Source: Lachnospiraceae bacterium (GTDB taxonomy: Bacteria > Bacillota > Clostridia > Lachnospirales > Lachnospiraceae). Taken from it: a DNA stretch of 62,338 nucleotides. The notes beneath the pieces were generated by a model. The model did not search any database. It was not told the origin of the DNA and was given only the letters and a program-made list of their open reading frames with translations. Shown here piece after piece: positions 41,404 to 50,171 of the stretch. A program made the translations under genes and the position numbers. Position 1 is the stretch's first letter; every line of letters starts with the position of its first letter. Where the stretch lies: the NCBI GenBank assembly GCA_009777715.1, contig WRLH01000021.1, forward strand, positions 1 through 62,338. The letters run 5' to 3'.

Positions 41404-42690
41404 TTAATAGTTTTTTAATAATTTTTTGTCAATCAAGCTTTGCAGGGTTTTTAAGATTCCAAATTTGACGTGGGGGAAGCTTAACCCGCCTTGGAAATAA
41501 ACCGCATAAGGCGGCCTGATTGGGCCGTCGGCGCTTAATTCAATTGATGAACCGGAAATGAAAGACCCGGACGCCATGATAACCGGGCATTCATAACCTG
41601 GCATCCGGGCTGGGATCGGGGTCACATGGCTGTCAATTGGGGCGGCGGCCTGGATTGCTTCACAAAAAGCAATGACAGCTTCGGCATCTTCGAAAATGAC
41701 GGCCTGAATGATGTCGTGATAACTTTCATCGGGCCTTGGCATGGTCTTAAAACCAGCTTTTTCATAAATACTGGCGGCAAAAATCGCCCCTTTTAAAGCC
41801 GCCGCCGTTACCGTCGGAGCAAGAAACAAACCTTGGTAAAAAGAACGCAGGACATCAAGCGAAGCCCCGACTTCTTTGCCAAGTCCGGGGGCAGTCAAAC
41901 GAAAAGCTGCCTGTTTTACATATTCGCTCCGCCCGGTGATATATCCCCCTAACGGCGCAAGGCCGCCGCCGGGATTTTTGATTAATGAGCCGACACATAA
42001 ATCTGCCCCCACATCAGTTGGCTCTATTGCTTCAACAAACTCGCCGTAGCAATTATCAACCATGCAGATGATTAAGGGGTTAATGTTTTTGATAAAGGCA
42101 ATCAATTGACCGATTGAGTCAACGGATAAAGTCGGCCGCGTCTGGTAACCACGCGAACGCTGGATATTGACCATCTTGGTCAATGGATTAATGGCTTTTC
42201 TGATTCTGTCAAAATCAAAGCTGCCGTCAGGAAGTAAATCAACCTGCCTGTACGTAATCCCATATTCTTTAAGCGAGCCGGGGGCTTCCCTGATTCCAAT
42301 CACCTTTTCCAAGGTATCATAGGGTTTGCCAACCGGAGAAAGAAGCTCGTCACCGGGGCGCAAATTGCTCATCAAGGCAAGGGAAAGGGCATGGGTCCCG
42401 CAAGTGATTTGCGGACGCACCAAGGCATCCTCGGCATGGAAAATATCGGCATAGACTTTTTCCAAGGTATCACGGCCAAGGTCATTATAACCATAACCGC
42501 TTGTCCCGGATAAATGGGCTTCGCTGACTTCATTCTTCTGAAACGCGCTTAATACTTTCAGTTGGTTCAGTTCGGCGATTTGGTCGATTTCGCGGAAACG
42601 GCGATCAAGTTTTTTAAGAACTTTTTCGCCGTAAGCATAAACCGCCCCGGATATGCCAAGGCTTTCGTAGATTTTGTTAAGCTGGTCCAT
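41404..42690 (-). CDS. Methionine gamma-lyase-like PLP enzyme (aluminium resistance family)
   Basis: 428-residue fold-type I PLP protein of the YnbB/aluminium-resistance family. TCGTHALSLAL (about 97-107) matches the PLP phosphate-binding region, ICMVDNCYGEFVE the aspartate and SLIKNPGGGLAPLGGYITG (about 235-253) the Schiff-base lysine. PRPDESYHDIIQAV and MPGYECPVIMASGSFI are further family blocks. The biochemical reaction is not established. Upstream is a low-complexity repeat region that would form its 5' leader. Confidence 0.88.
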   Translation of the reverse strand: MDQLNKIYESLGISGAVYAYGEKVLKKLDRRFREIDQIAELNQLKVLSAFQKNEVSEAHLSGTSGYGYNDLGRDTLEKVYADIFHAEDALVRPQITCGTHALSLALMSNLRPGDELLSPVGKPYDTLEKVIGIREAPGSLKEYGITYRQVDLLPDGSFDFDRIRKAINPLTKMVNIQRSRGYQTRPTLSVDSIGQLIAFIKNINPLIICMVDNCYGEFVEAIEPTDVGADLCVGSLIKNPGGGLAPLGGYITGRSEYVKQAAFRLTAPGLGKEVGASLDVLRSFYQGLFLAPTVTAAALKGAIFAASIYEKAGFKTMPRPDESYHDIIQAVIFEDAEAVIAFCEAIQAAAPIDSHVTPIPARMPGYECPVIMASGSFISGSSIELSADGPIRPPYAVYFQGGLSFPHVKFGILKTLQSLIDKKLLKNY

Positions 42691-42733
42691 TTTTTTTCTT
42701 TCTATAAAAGCAAAATGCGAAGCCTTTTGCTTG

Positions 42734-42890
42734 GCAATTTACTTCGCACTTTAATTCGCTATTTGCTTTTGCCCTTTGCTTTTGCAATTTATTTCGCACT
42801 TTGATTCGCTATTTGCTTTTGCAATTTGCTTTACAATCCGCTTCGCACTTTGCTTTACAATTTGCTTCGCACTTTGCTTTTATAATGCTT
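42734..42890. repeat. Low-complexity tandem repeats (TTTGCTTTTGCAATTT... type)
   Basis: About 155 bp of imperfect units built from GCAATTT, GCTTCGCACTTTG and ATTCGCTATTTGCTTTT, with two long units of about 40-50 bp (42734-42783, 42784-42820) and then shorter ones. It overlaps the last codons of the aldo/keto reductase gene and fills the gap to the PLP enzyme gene. Confidence 0.8.
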
Positions 42891-44007
42891 CAAGCACCGC
42901 GCAGACACGCTCTAATTCTTTGCGGATACTTAGTTTTTGCGGGCATTTGGTTTCGCATAAACCACAGTCAGTGCAATCAGCGAACGTTTTACCCTCGCCC
43001 CATGGGCTTTTTTTGTAAAATTGGTAAGAGCCGCGGATTCCATCGCCTAAGCCAAAGACATTTGTGTGGATATAATACTCAAACAGCTTGGGGATATCAA
43101 TACTGGCGGGGCAAGGCATACAGTATTTGCAGCCTGTGCAGTATAAATCACGCAGTTTTGCTACTTCTTCCATCGCCGCCTTAAGCTCGGTCCATTCGGT
43201 TTCGGTAATTTCTCCGGCATTATTGGCAACGGCAACATTTTTTTCGAGCATATCCATGTTTTCCATGCCGGATAAAGCGCAGGATACATTGGGATTACCC
43301 AAAACAAAGCGTAAGGCCAGCTCATATGTTGCGTTTGATTTCTTCCCGGTTAGCTTTTGGTACAAATCGGTAGGCGGTGACAAACGCCCGCCGCCGACCG
43401 GGCCCATGATCACCGTGCCAAGGCCTTTATTATATGTGTATTCAATCATTTCTTCGTGGGAGCGGTCAAGCAGGTTATATTGGCATAAAATCGAAGCAAA
43501 ATCAAGATTGTCAACAATGAACTTGATGTTTTCCGGTGCGTCATGAAAGCTGAATGAGATAAATTTCAGTAAGCCCTCTTCTTTTAATTCATTAACCTCT
43601 GCCATGATGTCATCTTTTATAATCGTCTCGGCTGTGCCTTTATTTATGCCCCAGAAATGATAAAAGTCCACATAGTCAGTTTCCATGCGCTTTAGGCTTC
43701 CTTCCAGAATGCGCCGGACATCACCCTTTGCTTTGTATTCGGCAAAAGGAAGCTTCGTTGAAAGATATACTTTGTCGCGCAGGCCCTTAAGGGCTTTGCC
43801 CATCGCTGCTTCGCTGTTTTTGTGGCAGTAATAAGGGGCGGAATCAAAATAATTGACGCCTAGCTCTTGGGCTTTTTGCATTAAGGGGAAGGCCTTTTCT
43901 TCATCAATAAAAAAGTCGTCGCCTTTCTGGATTTCGGGTAAGCGCATTGCGCCGAAGCCGAGGATTGAGATGTCAATCCCGGTATTTCCAAATTTACGAT
44001 ATTGCAT
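42880..44007 (-). CDS. Aldo/keto reductase with C-terminal ferredoxin domain
   Basis: 375-residue oxidoreductase. The N-terminal TIM barrel has the AKR blocks GFGAMRLPEI (about 17-26), NYFDSAPYYCHKNSE (catalytic Asp and Tyr, about 51-65) and LSTKLP. The C-terminus binds two Fe-S clusters: CTGCKYCMPCP (about 285-295) and CTDCGLCETKCP (about 345-356). This ferredoxin-linked AKR type is widespread in anaerobes; the substrate is unknown. The start at MQYRKFGNTG was chosen for AAAGGAG at 7 nt and the family's usual beginning. Confidence 0.9.
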   Translation of the reverse strand: MQYRKFGNTGIDISILGFGAMRLPEIQKGDDFFIDEEKAFPLMQKAQELGVNYFDSAPYYCHKNSEAAMGKALKGLRDKVYLSTKLPFAEYKAKGDVRRILEGSLKRMETDYVDFYHFWGINKGTAETIIKDDIMAEVNELKEEGLLKFISFSFHDAPENIKFIVDNLDFASILCQYNLLDRSHEEMIEYTYNKGLGTVIMGPVGGGRLSPPTDLYQKLTGKKSNATYELALRFVLGNPNVSCALSGMENMDMLEKNVAVANNAGEITETEWTELKAAMEEVAKLRDLYCTGCKYCMPCPASIDIPKLFEYYIHTNVFGLGDGIRGSYQFYKKSPWGEGKTFADCTDCGLCETKCPQKLSIRKELERVCAVLEAL

Positions 44008-44033
44008 ACTGATACTCCTTTCAAAATCATTTA

Positions 44034-44125
44034 TTCTCCCAAAGAAGAACCTTTTTTCTCCCAAAGGAGAGTCTTTTCTCCAAAAGATAAGCTTTATATC
44101 CAAAGGAGCTGCTTTTTCTCCTTTT
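44034..44125. repeat. Imperfect 20-22-bp tandem array, 4 units
   Basis: Four units of the type TTCTCCCAAAGGAGAGTCTTT between the GH3 stop codon and the aldo/keto reductase start. Each unit can form a small CTCC/GGAG hairpin. Confidence 0.7.
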
Positions 44126-44127
44126 TT

Positions 44128-46269
44128 TTATTCTTCAAGCACGGAAAGCCGCAGCTCATAAGCTTTCTTACCAGTCAGCTCTTCGCTCCGTTTATTCGGG
44201 GCTTGCCCGCCAATAAAAACGGAAACTTCGCCTTTGTTGATTACTAATTCACCCTCTTCATTATAAAGCCCAAACGCTTCCCTTGGCAAGAAAAGTTTTA
44301 CTTCTTTGGCTTCGCCGGGCTCTAAAGATACTTTTTTGATCCCCTTTAATTGGAAATGGGGGGCGTTCTTGCCACAAATTTTGACATAAGCCTGGACGGT
44401 TTCGCCGCCAGCCATTTTGCCAATATTGCGGACAGTTAAGCTAATATTTAGGCCAACAGAAGTAACTGATTCTTCCAAGGCTTTGATATTTTCAAAAGCA
44501 AACTCCGTGTAAGATAAGCCGTAACCAAAAGGATAAAGGGCATCGCAGGTCATATAGCGGTAGGTGCGTCCTTTCATATTGTAATCGGTAAAAGCCGGAA
44601 GTTCTTTAAGCGAGCGATAGAATGTAACCGGAAGCTTGCCTTCGGGGTTAGCTTCGCCAAACAGAATCCGGGCAATCGCCTTGCCGCCCTGCGCCCCGGG
44701 ATACCAGCCCTGGAGAATGGCATTGGCGTGTTCATCAGCAAAATTAATCGCCATTGCGCTTCCGGTTAAAAGCACCAAGATGGCAGGTTTTCCGCTTTTG
44801 ATGATTTCTGCCAGGACTTCGTTTTGGAGGCCGGGTAAATCAAGGTTGGGCTTGTCGCCGCTTCCGTATTCATTGCCTGTGTCACCCTCTTCACCCTCTA
44901 AGGTCGCGTCAAGTCCAAGGCAAGCGATGACAACATCACTTAACTTGCAAATCTCTTTCACTTCTGAAATGCGGTTATTTTCAAGGGCAAGATTGCTGGT
45001 TTTGGGTTTGTATAAATGGCAGCCCTCGGAAGTAAAGACGCGGACATCATCACCAACATAATCTTGGATGCCCTCAAGGATGGTAATATAACGGCTTGAT
45101 GTCCCCTCATAGTTGCCGACAAGGGCGGCCCGGCTGTTGGCATTTGGGCCAATGACGCCAATTGTTTTAAGCTTCGTTTTGTCAAGCGGAAGGATGCCGT
45201 CATTTTTCAAAAGGACAACGCTTTTTGTTGCTGCCTTTAGGTTTAGCTCTTTCATGGCCGCCGAGTCAACGCTTTCATAAGTAATTGAGTCATACGGATT
45301 ATTGCCTTTTTCATCAAAGGCCCCCAGTTTCATGCGGGCGGTAAAAAGATTAACCAAGGCTTCATCAAGGCGTTTTTCGGGGACGCGGCCTTCTTTTACG
45401 GCTTGCTCTAAATAATAGAAAAGATTGCCGCAATTAAGGTCACAGCCATTGTTCATCGCCATTGAAACTGATTCAACTGGGGTCGTTGTCACAAGATGGC
45501 CTTCGTGGAAATCTTTGATTGCCCAGCAATCGCTGACAACATGGCCCTCAAAGCCCCATTCCTCGCGAAGGATTTTTTGGAGCAGTTCAATGCTTCCACA
45601 GCAAGGTTCGCCGTTAGTGCGGTTGTATGCCCCCATGACGGCCTCAACCAAGCCTTCTTTAACACAAGTTTTAAAAGCAGGAAGATAGGTTTCGTACATA
45701 TCCTGCTTGGTTGCAACGGCATTAAAGCTATGGCGGACATCTTCCGGCCCGGAATGGACCGCAAAATGCTTTGCGCAAGCTGCTGATTTCATATAGTTTT
45801 CATCATGGCCCTGGAGCCCCCAGATGAATCTTGTGCCAAGGCGGCCGCTCAAATAAGGGTCTTCGCCATAAGTCTCGTGGCCGCGTCCCCAGCGGGGGTC
45901 ACGGAAAATATTGACATTGGGTGACCAAAAGGTGAGTCCTTTATAAATATCGGTATCATCGTGTTCCTGTTGCATATTGAATTTTGCCCTGCCCTCGGTG
46001 GCAATCGCGTCAGCCAATTCTTCCAAAAAATCCTCATCAAAGGTTGCCGCAAGGCCAATTGCCTGTGGAAAAACGGTCGCAATCCCGGCGCGGGCAACTC
46101 CATGAAGGGCTTCGTTCCACCAGTTGTAAGCTTTGATTCCGAGCCGGGGAATGGCCGGGGCGGTATGAAGGGTCTGGTCAACTTTTTCCTTTAGGGTCAT
46201 CTGGCTGACCAATTCTTTGGCTCGCTCACGAAAAGCGGCTACTTTTTCTTTGTTTTTTACTAACTCCAT
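44128..46269 (-). CDS. Glycoside hydrolase family 3 beta-xylosidase/beta-glucosidase
   Basis: 713-residue cytoplasmic GH3 enzyme releasing xylose or glucose from the non-reducing ends of oligosaccharides. AYNWWNEALHGVARAG near the N-terminus is typical of the xylosidase-type members. The catalytic Asp is in VVSDCWAIKDFHEGH, the alpha/beta sandwich domain has GLDATLEGEEGD, and LPVTFYRSL through YPFGYGLSYTEF precedes the C-terminal fibronectin-like domain. There is no signal peptide. The start MELVKNKE is set by AAGGAG at 6-7 nt. Its promoter region holds two copies of the AGCAAT motif also found before the GH67 operon and the transporter. Confidence 0.93.
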   Translation of the reverse strand: MELVKNKEKVAAFRERAKELVSQMTLKEKVDQTLHTAPAIPRLGIKAYNWWNEALHGVARAGIATVFPQAIGLAATFDEDFLEELADAIATEGRAKFNMQQEHDDTDIYKGLTFWSPNVNIFRDPRWGRGHETYGEDPYLSGRLGTRFIWGLQGHDENYMKSAACAKHFAVHSGPEDVRHSFNAVATKQDMYETYLPAFKTCVKEGLVEAVMGAYNRTNGEPCCGSIELLQKILREEWGFEGHVVSDCWAIKDFHEGHLVTTTPVESVSMAMNNGCDLNCGNLFYYLEQAVKEGRVPEKRLDEALVNLFTARMKLGAFDEKGNNPYDSITYESVDSAAMKELNLKAATKSVVLLKNDGILPLDKTKLKTIGVIGPNANSRAALVGNYEGTSSRYITILEGIQDYVGDDVRVFTSEGCHLYKPKTSNLALENNRISEVKEICKLSDVVIACLGLDATLEGEEGDTGNEYGSGDKPNLDLPGLQNEVLAEIIKSGKPAILVLLTGSAMAINFADEHANAILQGWYPGAQGGKAIARILFGEANPEGKLPVTFYRSLKELPAFTDYNMKGRTYRYMTCDALYPFGYGLSYTEFAFENIKALEESVTSVGLNISLTVRNIGKMAGGETVQAYVKICGKNAPHFQLKGIKKVSLEPGEAKEVKLFLPREAFGLYNEEGELVINKGEVSVFIGGQAPNKRSEELTGKKAYELRLSVLEE

Positions 46270-46411
46270 CTCATGCTCCTTCATACTTTTATTTAATTTT
46301 TTGTGTCCGCCCAGCCCCAATGGGCGGAAAATCGAAATCTGCCTTATTTTGCCCCTAGGCAAGATTCCGGGTATTTATCACTATATCAAAATTAAGTATT
46401 ACTTGCATGAT

Positions 46412-46442
46412 AAAAATTGCTTTTATTATGCGAATTATTGCT
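46412..46442 (-). promoter_or_regulatory. Two helically phased AGCAAT motifs upstream of GH3 gene
   Basis: On the minus strand AGCAATAATT (46433-46442) and AGCAATTTTT (46412-46421) start 21 bp apart, two helical turns. A weak promoter (ATGCAA, 17 bp, TATAGT) lies just downstream. The motif matches those at 57806-57925. Confidence 0.5.
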
Positions 46443-46493
46443 ATTCCGCGAAATTTTGATGAGTTTATGGAAAAAATATGCTATGATAAAAAA

Positions 46494-46659
46494 GGGACTG
46501 CCCGGCGGTAGTCCCTGGCAAGAATCGCAAACACCTTTGGTGTGTACGATTCTTGTAGGAATGATTCACATAAAGGCGAACTTCCTATTAAGTTAAGGGA
46601 CTGCCCGGCGGCAGTCCCTGGCAAGAATCGCAAACAAGTACGGCGAACTTCCTATTAAA
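46494..46659 (+). repeat. Duplicated hairpin unit
   Basis: Two copies (46494-46591 and 46597-46659) share the hairpin GGGACTGCCCGGCGG(T/C)AGTCCC, then TGGCAAGAATCGCAAACA and finally GGCGAACTTCCTATTAA. The first also has a GAATCGCAAACACC...GGTGTGTACGATTC hairpin. No coding capacity. Confidence 0.85.
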
Positions 46660-46710
46660 AATTAAAAAAACAAATCTTAGTCCGCCCATGGGGCGGGGAT
46701 TGGGGGCAAT

Positions 46711-47784
46711 ATGAAAATGACTTTCCGCTGGTTCGGGGCAAAAAGTGATCCTGTCACCTTGGAGCAAATCCGGCAAATTCCCGGAATGACTGGCTTAATG
46801 GGCTTTCTTGATTATAAAGCGGCCGGTGAAGTATGGGAAAAAGAAGAAATAAAAGAATACATCGGCCCGATTCATGATGCCGGGCTTTTATGTGAAGTCA
46901 TCGAAAGCGTGAATGTCCACGAAGACATCAAGATGGGGATTAACCGCCGCGATGAGTATATCGAAAATTATAAGATTACCATCCGCAATCTTGCTTCTTT
47001 TGGCGTAAAAGTGATTGTCTATAACTTCATGCCGGTTCTTGACTGGCTACGGACAGATCTGAATTTCCTAAATGCCGATGACGGTTCGGAAAGTATGTTT
47101 TATGACGAAGCAGAGCTTGGTGACTTAAGCCCGCTTGAGCTGGTCAAAAAAACCGCGGACGGGAGCAAGGGTTTTTCCATGCCGGGCTGGGAACCGGAAC
47201 GGCTTTTAGAGCTTGAAGCCACTCTTCTGCATTACAAGGGCATAACCGCCGACAAGTTGCGGGAAAATTACAAATATTTCCTTGATGCCATCATTCCGGT
47301 TTGCGAGGAATGCAATGTGACAATGGCTTGCCATCCGGACGACCCGGCGTGGCCGATTTTTGGCTTGCCAAGGATTGCCCATAGTTTTGCCGATTTTGAA
47401 AAAATCATTGGTTTACATAATTCCAAACGCCATGCCCTTTGCATTTGCAGCGGTTCATTAGGCACGAATCTGGAGAATGATATTCCGGCAATAATCCGCC
47501 ATTTTGGCGCGATGGGCCGCGTTCCCTGCTTACATATCCGCAACCTTAAGCATATGGGCTACCGCCGTTTCCGGGAATCAAGCCACTTGTCTAGTGACGG
47601 CGACTTGGATTTGTTTGAAATTGTAAAAGCAATGTATGATGTTTGCCCTGACGCTTATGTCCGCCCTGACCATGGCCGGATGATTTGGGGAGAAACCGGG
47701 CGTCCGGGTTACGGCCTTTATGACCGTGCTTTGGGGGCGGCTTATCTTAATGGGCTGTATGAGGCGTGTGAGAAATTGGAATAG
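46711..47784 (+). CDS. uxuA: Mannonate dehydratase
   Basis: 357-residue cytoplasmic enzyme that converts D-mannonate to 2-keto-3-deoxy-D-gluconate. MKMTFRWFGAKSDPVTLEQIRQIPG at the start, VIVYNFMPVLDWLRTDL (about 109-125), CNVTMACHPDDPAWPIFGLPRI, CICSGSLGTN and VRPDHGRMIWGE (about 313-324) are signatures of UxuA. A GGGGG ribosome site precedes the ATG. First of a three-gene set with the SDR and uxaC, which together take glucuronate to 2-keto-3-deoxygluconate. Confidence 0.97.
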   Translation: MKMTFRWFGAKSDPVTLEQIRQIPGMTGLMGFLDYKAAGEVWEKEEIKEYIGPIHDAGLLCEVIESVNVHEDIKMGINRRDEYIENYKITIRNLASFGVKVIVYNFMPVLDWLRTDLNFLNADDGSESMFYDEAELGDLSPLELVKKTADGSKGFSMPGWEPERLLELEATLLHYKGITADKLRENYKYFLDAIIPVCEECNVTMACHPDDPAWPIFGLPRIAHSFADFEKIIGLHNSKRHALCICSGSLGTNLENDIPAIIRHFGAMGRVPCLHIRNLKHMGYRRFRESSHLSSDGDLDLFEIVKAMYDVCPDAYVRPDHGRMIWGETGRPGYGLYDRALGAAYLNGLYEACEKLE

Positions 47785-47846
47785 ATTGCGGGCCCGGCCC
47801 GCAATGACGTAAAGGTAAATGGGATTGCGGATCAGGTCCGCAATGA
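47784..47846 (+). repeat. Two ATTGCGG/CCGCAAT palindromes between uxuA and SDR gene
   Basis: GATTGCGGGCCCGGCCCGCAAT (47784 on) and GATTGCGGATCAGGTCCGCAAT (about 47823 on), each followed by GAC, fill most of the 80-bp gap. They belong to the dispersed palindrome family of this window. Confidence 0.85.
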
Positions 47847-47864
47847 CATAATGGAGGAAAAAAG

Positions 47865-48698
47865 ATGAATTTAAAAGGAAAAATTGCTGTTATTACCGGG
47901 GCTGGCGGAGTTTTATGCGGAGCATTTGCCTGTGAGCTGGCAAAACATGGGGTCAAAATCGCGGTTGTTGATTTGAATCTTTCCGCAGCGGCAAAAGTTG
48001 CTGACCAGATTAATGAAAGCGGCGGTGAAGCAAAAGCTTTTTGCGCCAATGTCCTAGACAAAGAAAGCGTAGTAAAGTGCGAACAGGAAATTACCGACTT
48101 TTTTGGCACATACCATCTTTTGATAAATGGGGCAGGGGGCAACAATCCCAAGGCGAACACCACCAATGAATATTATGATGAAAAAGATGTGGAAAATCCC
48201 GATGTCACTTCATTTTTTGACCTTAGCATTGACGGCTTCTCTTCTGTTTTCTCGCTTAATTTCATGGGTTCTTTTATTCCGACCCAAGTATTTGCCAAAA
48301 AGCTGATCGGTGAAAAAGGGGCGGCCATTATTAATATGTCCAGCATGAGTTCGCCATATCCGATGACCAAAGTCCCGGCATACAGCGCGGCCAAAGCGGC
48401 CATTGATAATTTCACGAAATGGACGGCGGTCCATTTTGCCAAGACCGGGCTTCGGGTTAACGCCATTGCCCCGGGCTTTTTCTTGACCAACCAAAACCAT
48501 GACCTTTTGATTAAGCCGGACGGCTCGCTGACCCCCCGCTCCGAAAAAATCATCAGCAATACGCCGATGGGACGTTTTGGCGAAGTTGAAGATTTATTCG
48601 GGACATTAATATGGCTTTGTGATGAAACCATGTCCGGTTTTGTTACGGGGGTAACAATTCCGGTTGATGGCGGATTTTTGGCTTATTCGGGGGTTTAG
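47865..48698 (+). CDS. SDR-family D-mannonate oxidoreductase (fructuronate reductase)
   Basis: 277-residue short-chain dehydrogenase. The NAD(P)-binding TGAGGVLCGA (about 11-20), NGAGGNNP, the catalytic serine in NMSSMSSPYP and YxxxK in VPAYSAAKAAIDN (about 169-181), and a C-terminal VTGVTIPVDGGFLAYSGV typical of the group annotated as D-mannonate oxidoreductase. It would interconvert D-fructuronate and D-mannonate. Role inferred from its place between uxuA and uxaC; it is not of the polyol-dehydrogenase type seen in E. coli UxuB. GGAGG precedes the ATG. Confidence 0.88.
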   Translation: MNLKGKIAVITGAGGVLCGAFACELAKHGVKIAVVDLNLSAAAKVADQINESGGEAKAFCANVLDKESVVKCEQEITDFFGTYHLLINGAGGNNPKANTTNEYYDEKDVENPDVTSFFDLSIDGFSSVFSLNFMGSFIPTQVFAKKLIGEKGAAIINMSSMSSPYPMTKVPAYSAAKAAIDNFTKWTAVHFAKTGLRVNAIAPGFFLTNQNHDLLIKPDGSLTPRSEKIISNTPMGRFGEVEDLFGTLIWLCDETMSGFVTGVTIPVDGGFLAYSGV

Positions 48699-48755
48699 GG
48701 TGAAACACTTTTTATAAAAAACTAAAGTTTGGTGTAATTTTTACGGGGTGTATCT

Positions 48756-50171
48756 ATGAAAGATTTTTTAGACCATGATTTTTTATTAAATAATGAAACG
48801 GCAAAGCTTCTTTACCACGATTTTGCAAAGGATTTGCCCATCATCGATTACCATTGCCATATCAATCCGCGTGAGATTTTTGAAAACCGCCGTTATGAGA
48901 ATATAACCCAAGTCTGGCTGGAAGCTGACCACTATAAATGGCGGCTGATCCGGGCGAATGGCGAAGATGAAAAAAATGTGACCGGCAAGGAAGCAAGCGA
49001 TTATGAAAAATTCCTAAGCTTTGCCAGAATGATGCCAAAAGCAATCGGAAACCCGGTTTATCATTGGGCCCATCTTGAACTTAGGCGGTATTTTGATTGT
49101 GATTTGATTCTTTCCGAAGAAACTGCGCCTTACATATGGGATATTTGCAAGGAAAAACTGGCTTCCGGCATGGCAACCAGCACAATGTCTGTTAAGGACA
49201 TTATCAAAAAATCCAATGTCTCCGTTATTGTCACCACCGATGACCCCATCGACTCCCTTTGCTTCCATCAGTCAATTAAGGACGACAAGGATTTTACGGC
49301 CAAGGTCCTTCCCGGTTTCCGGCCCGATAAGGCTGTGAATGTCGAAAAAACCGATTTCCTAGCTTATATAAACGAACTGTCCGCGGTTACTGAGGTGGCG
49401 ATTAATAATATTTCCGGCCTTTTTGCTGCCTTAGAAAAACGCCTTGATTTTTTTGCGCAGCTTGGCGCGGTTACCGCCGACCATGGCTTAGATTTTATTC
49501 CTTTTGAAAAAGACGCGGAAAAAGACGCTCCGGCGATTTTTGAAAAAGCAATAAACGGCTCTTTGCTATCCGATGTCGAAGTTAACAAATATAAAACTGC
49601 CTTGCTGTTATTTTTTGGCCGATTGTATGCTCAAAAAGGCTTTGTCATGCAATTACATTATGGGGCATTACGGAATAATAACCAGCAAAAATTAGAGATT
49701 ATCGGGCCAGATTCCGGTTATGACGCAATCAGCTCTTATGAGTGCAGCCGCAATATTTCCGCTTTTTTAAATGAACTGGAAAAAACAAATGAACTGCCAA
49801 AAACTATCCTCTATTCCTTAAATCCCAATGATGACGCAGTGCTCCAAACTATTTCCGCCTGTTTTCCCGCCGCGGGCATTTTAGCCAAAGTCCAGCAGGG
49901 AAGCGCATGGTGGTTTAATGATACCAAACAAGGGATTGAAGCCCAGCTTTTAAACCTTGCCAGCCGGGGGCTGCTGGGTGGTTTCATTGGAATGCTGACG
50001 GATTCGCGCAGCTTTTTATCCTATGTCCGCCATGAATATTTCCGCCGCATTTTGTGCAATATGGTTGGCGAATGGGCGGAAAAAGGCGAATGCCCCAATG
50101 ACATCAAAATGCTTGGGGCTTTGGTCAGCGATATTAGTTATCATAATGTCAAAAAATATTTTGGCTTTTAA
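48756..50171 (+). CDS. uxaC: Glucuronate isomerase
   Basis: 471-residue cytoplasmic isomerase that converts D-glucuronate to D-fructuronate (and galacturonate to tagaturonate). The N-terminal FLDHDFLLNNETAKLLYHDFAKDLPIIDYHCHINPREI has the metal-binding His-x-His; WWFNDTKQGIEAQL and LTDSRSFLSYVRHEYFRRILCN (about 410-431) are further family blocks. Length is typical. The end overlaps the stop codon of the convergent SGNH gene by 4 bp. Confidence 0.97.
   Translation: MKDFLDHDFLLNNETAKLLYHDFAKDLPIIDYHCHINPREIFENRRYENITQVWLEADHYKWRLIRANGEDEKNVTGKEASDYEKFLSFARMMPKAIGNPVYHWAHLELRRYFDCDLILSEETAPYIWDICKEKLASGMATSTMSVKDIIKKSNVSVIVTTDDPIDSLCFHQSIKDDKDFTAKVLPGFRPDKAVNVEKTDFLAYINELSAVTEVAINNISGLFAALEKRLDFFAQLGAVTADHGLDFIPFEKDAEKDAPAIFEKAINGSLLSDVEVNKYKTALLLFFGRLYAQKGFVMQLHYGALRNNNQQKLEIIGPDSGYDAISSYECSRNISAFLNELEKTNELPKTILYSLNPNDDAVLQTISACFPAAGILAKVQQGSAWWFNDTKQGIEAQLLNLASRGLLGGFIGMLTDSRSFLSYVRHEYFRRILCNMVGEWAEKGECPNDIKMLGALVSDISYHNVKKYFGF

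Larger units (their letters stand above)
46270..46710. other. Divergent control region between GH3 gene and uxuA
   Basis: 441 bp. The GH3-proximal part is unstructured, 46412-46442 holds two regulatory-motif copies, and 46494-46659 is a duplicated hairpin unit. Near uxuA only a GGGG-type ribosome site stands out. Confidence 0.65.

Noticed and set aside
46711-46800. Reading the GGGG-rich leader of uxuA as a riboswitch
   Set aside because: The hairpins upstream belong to the duplicated repeat unit and no known riboswitch core was recognised.
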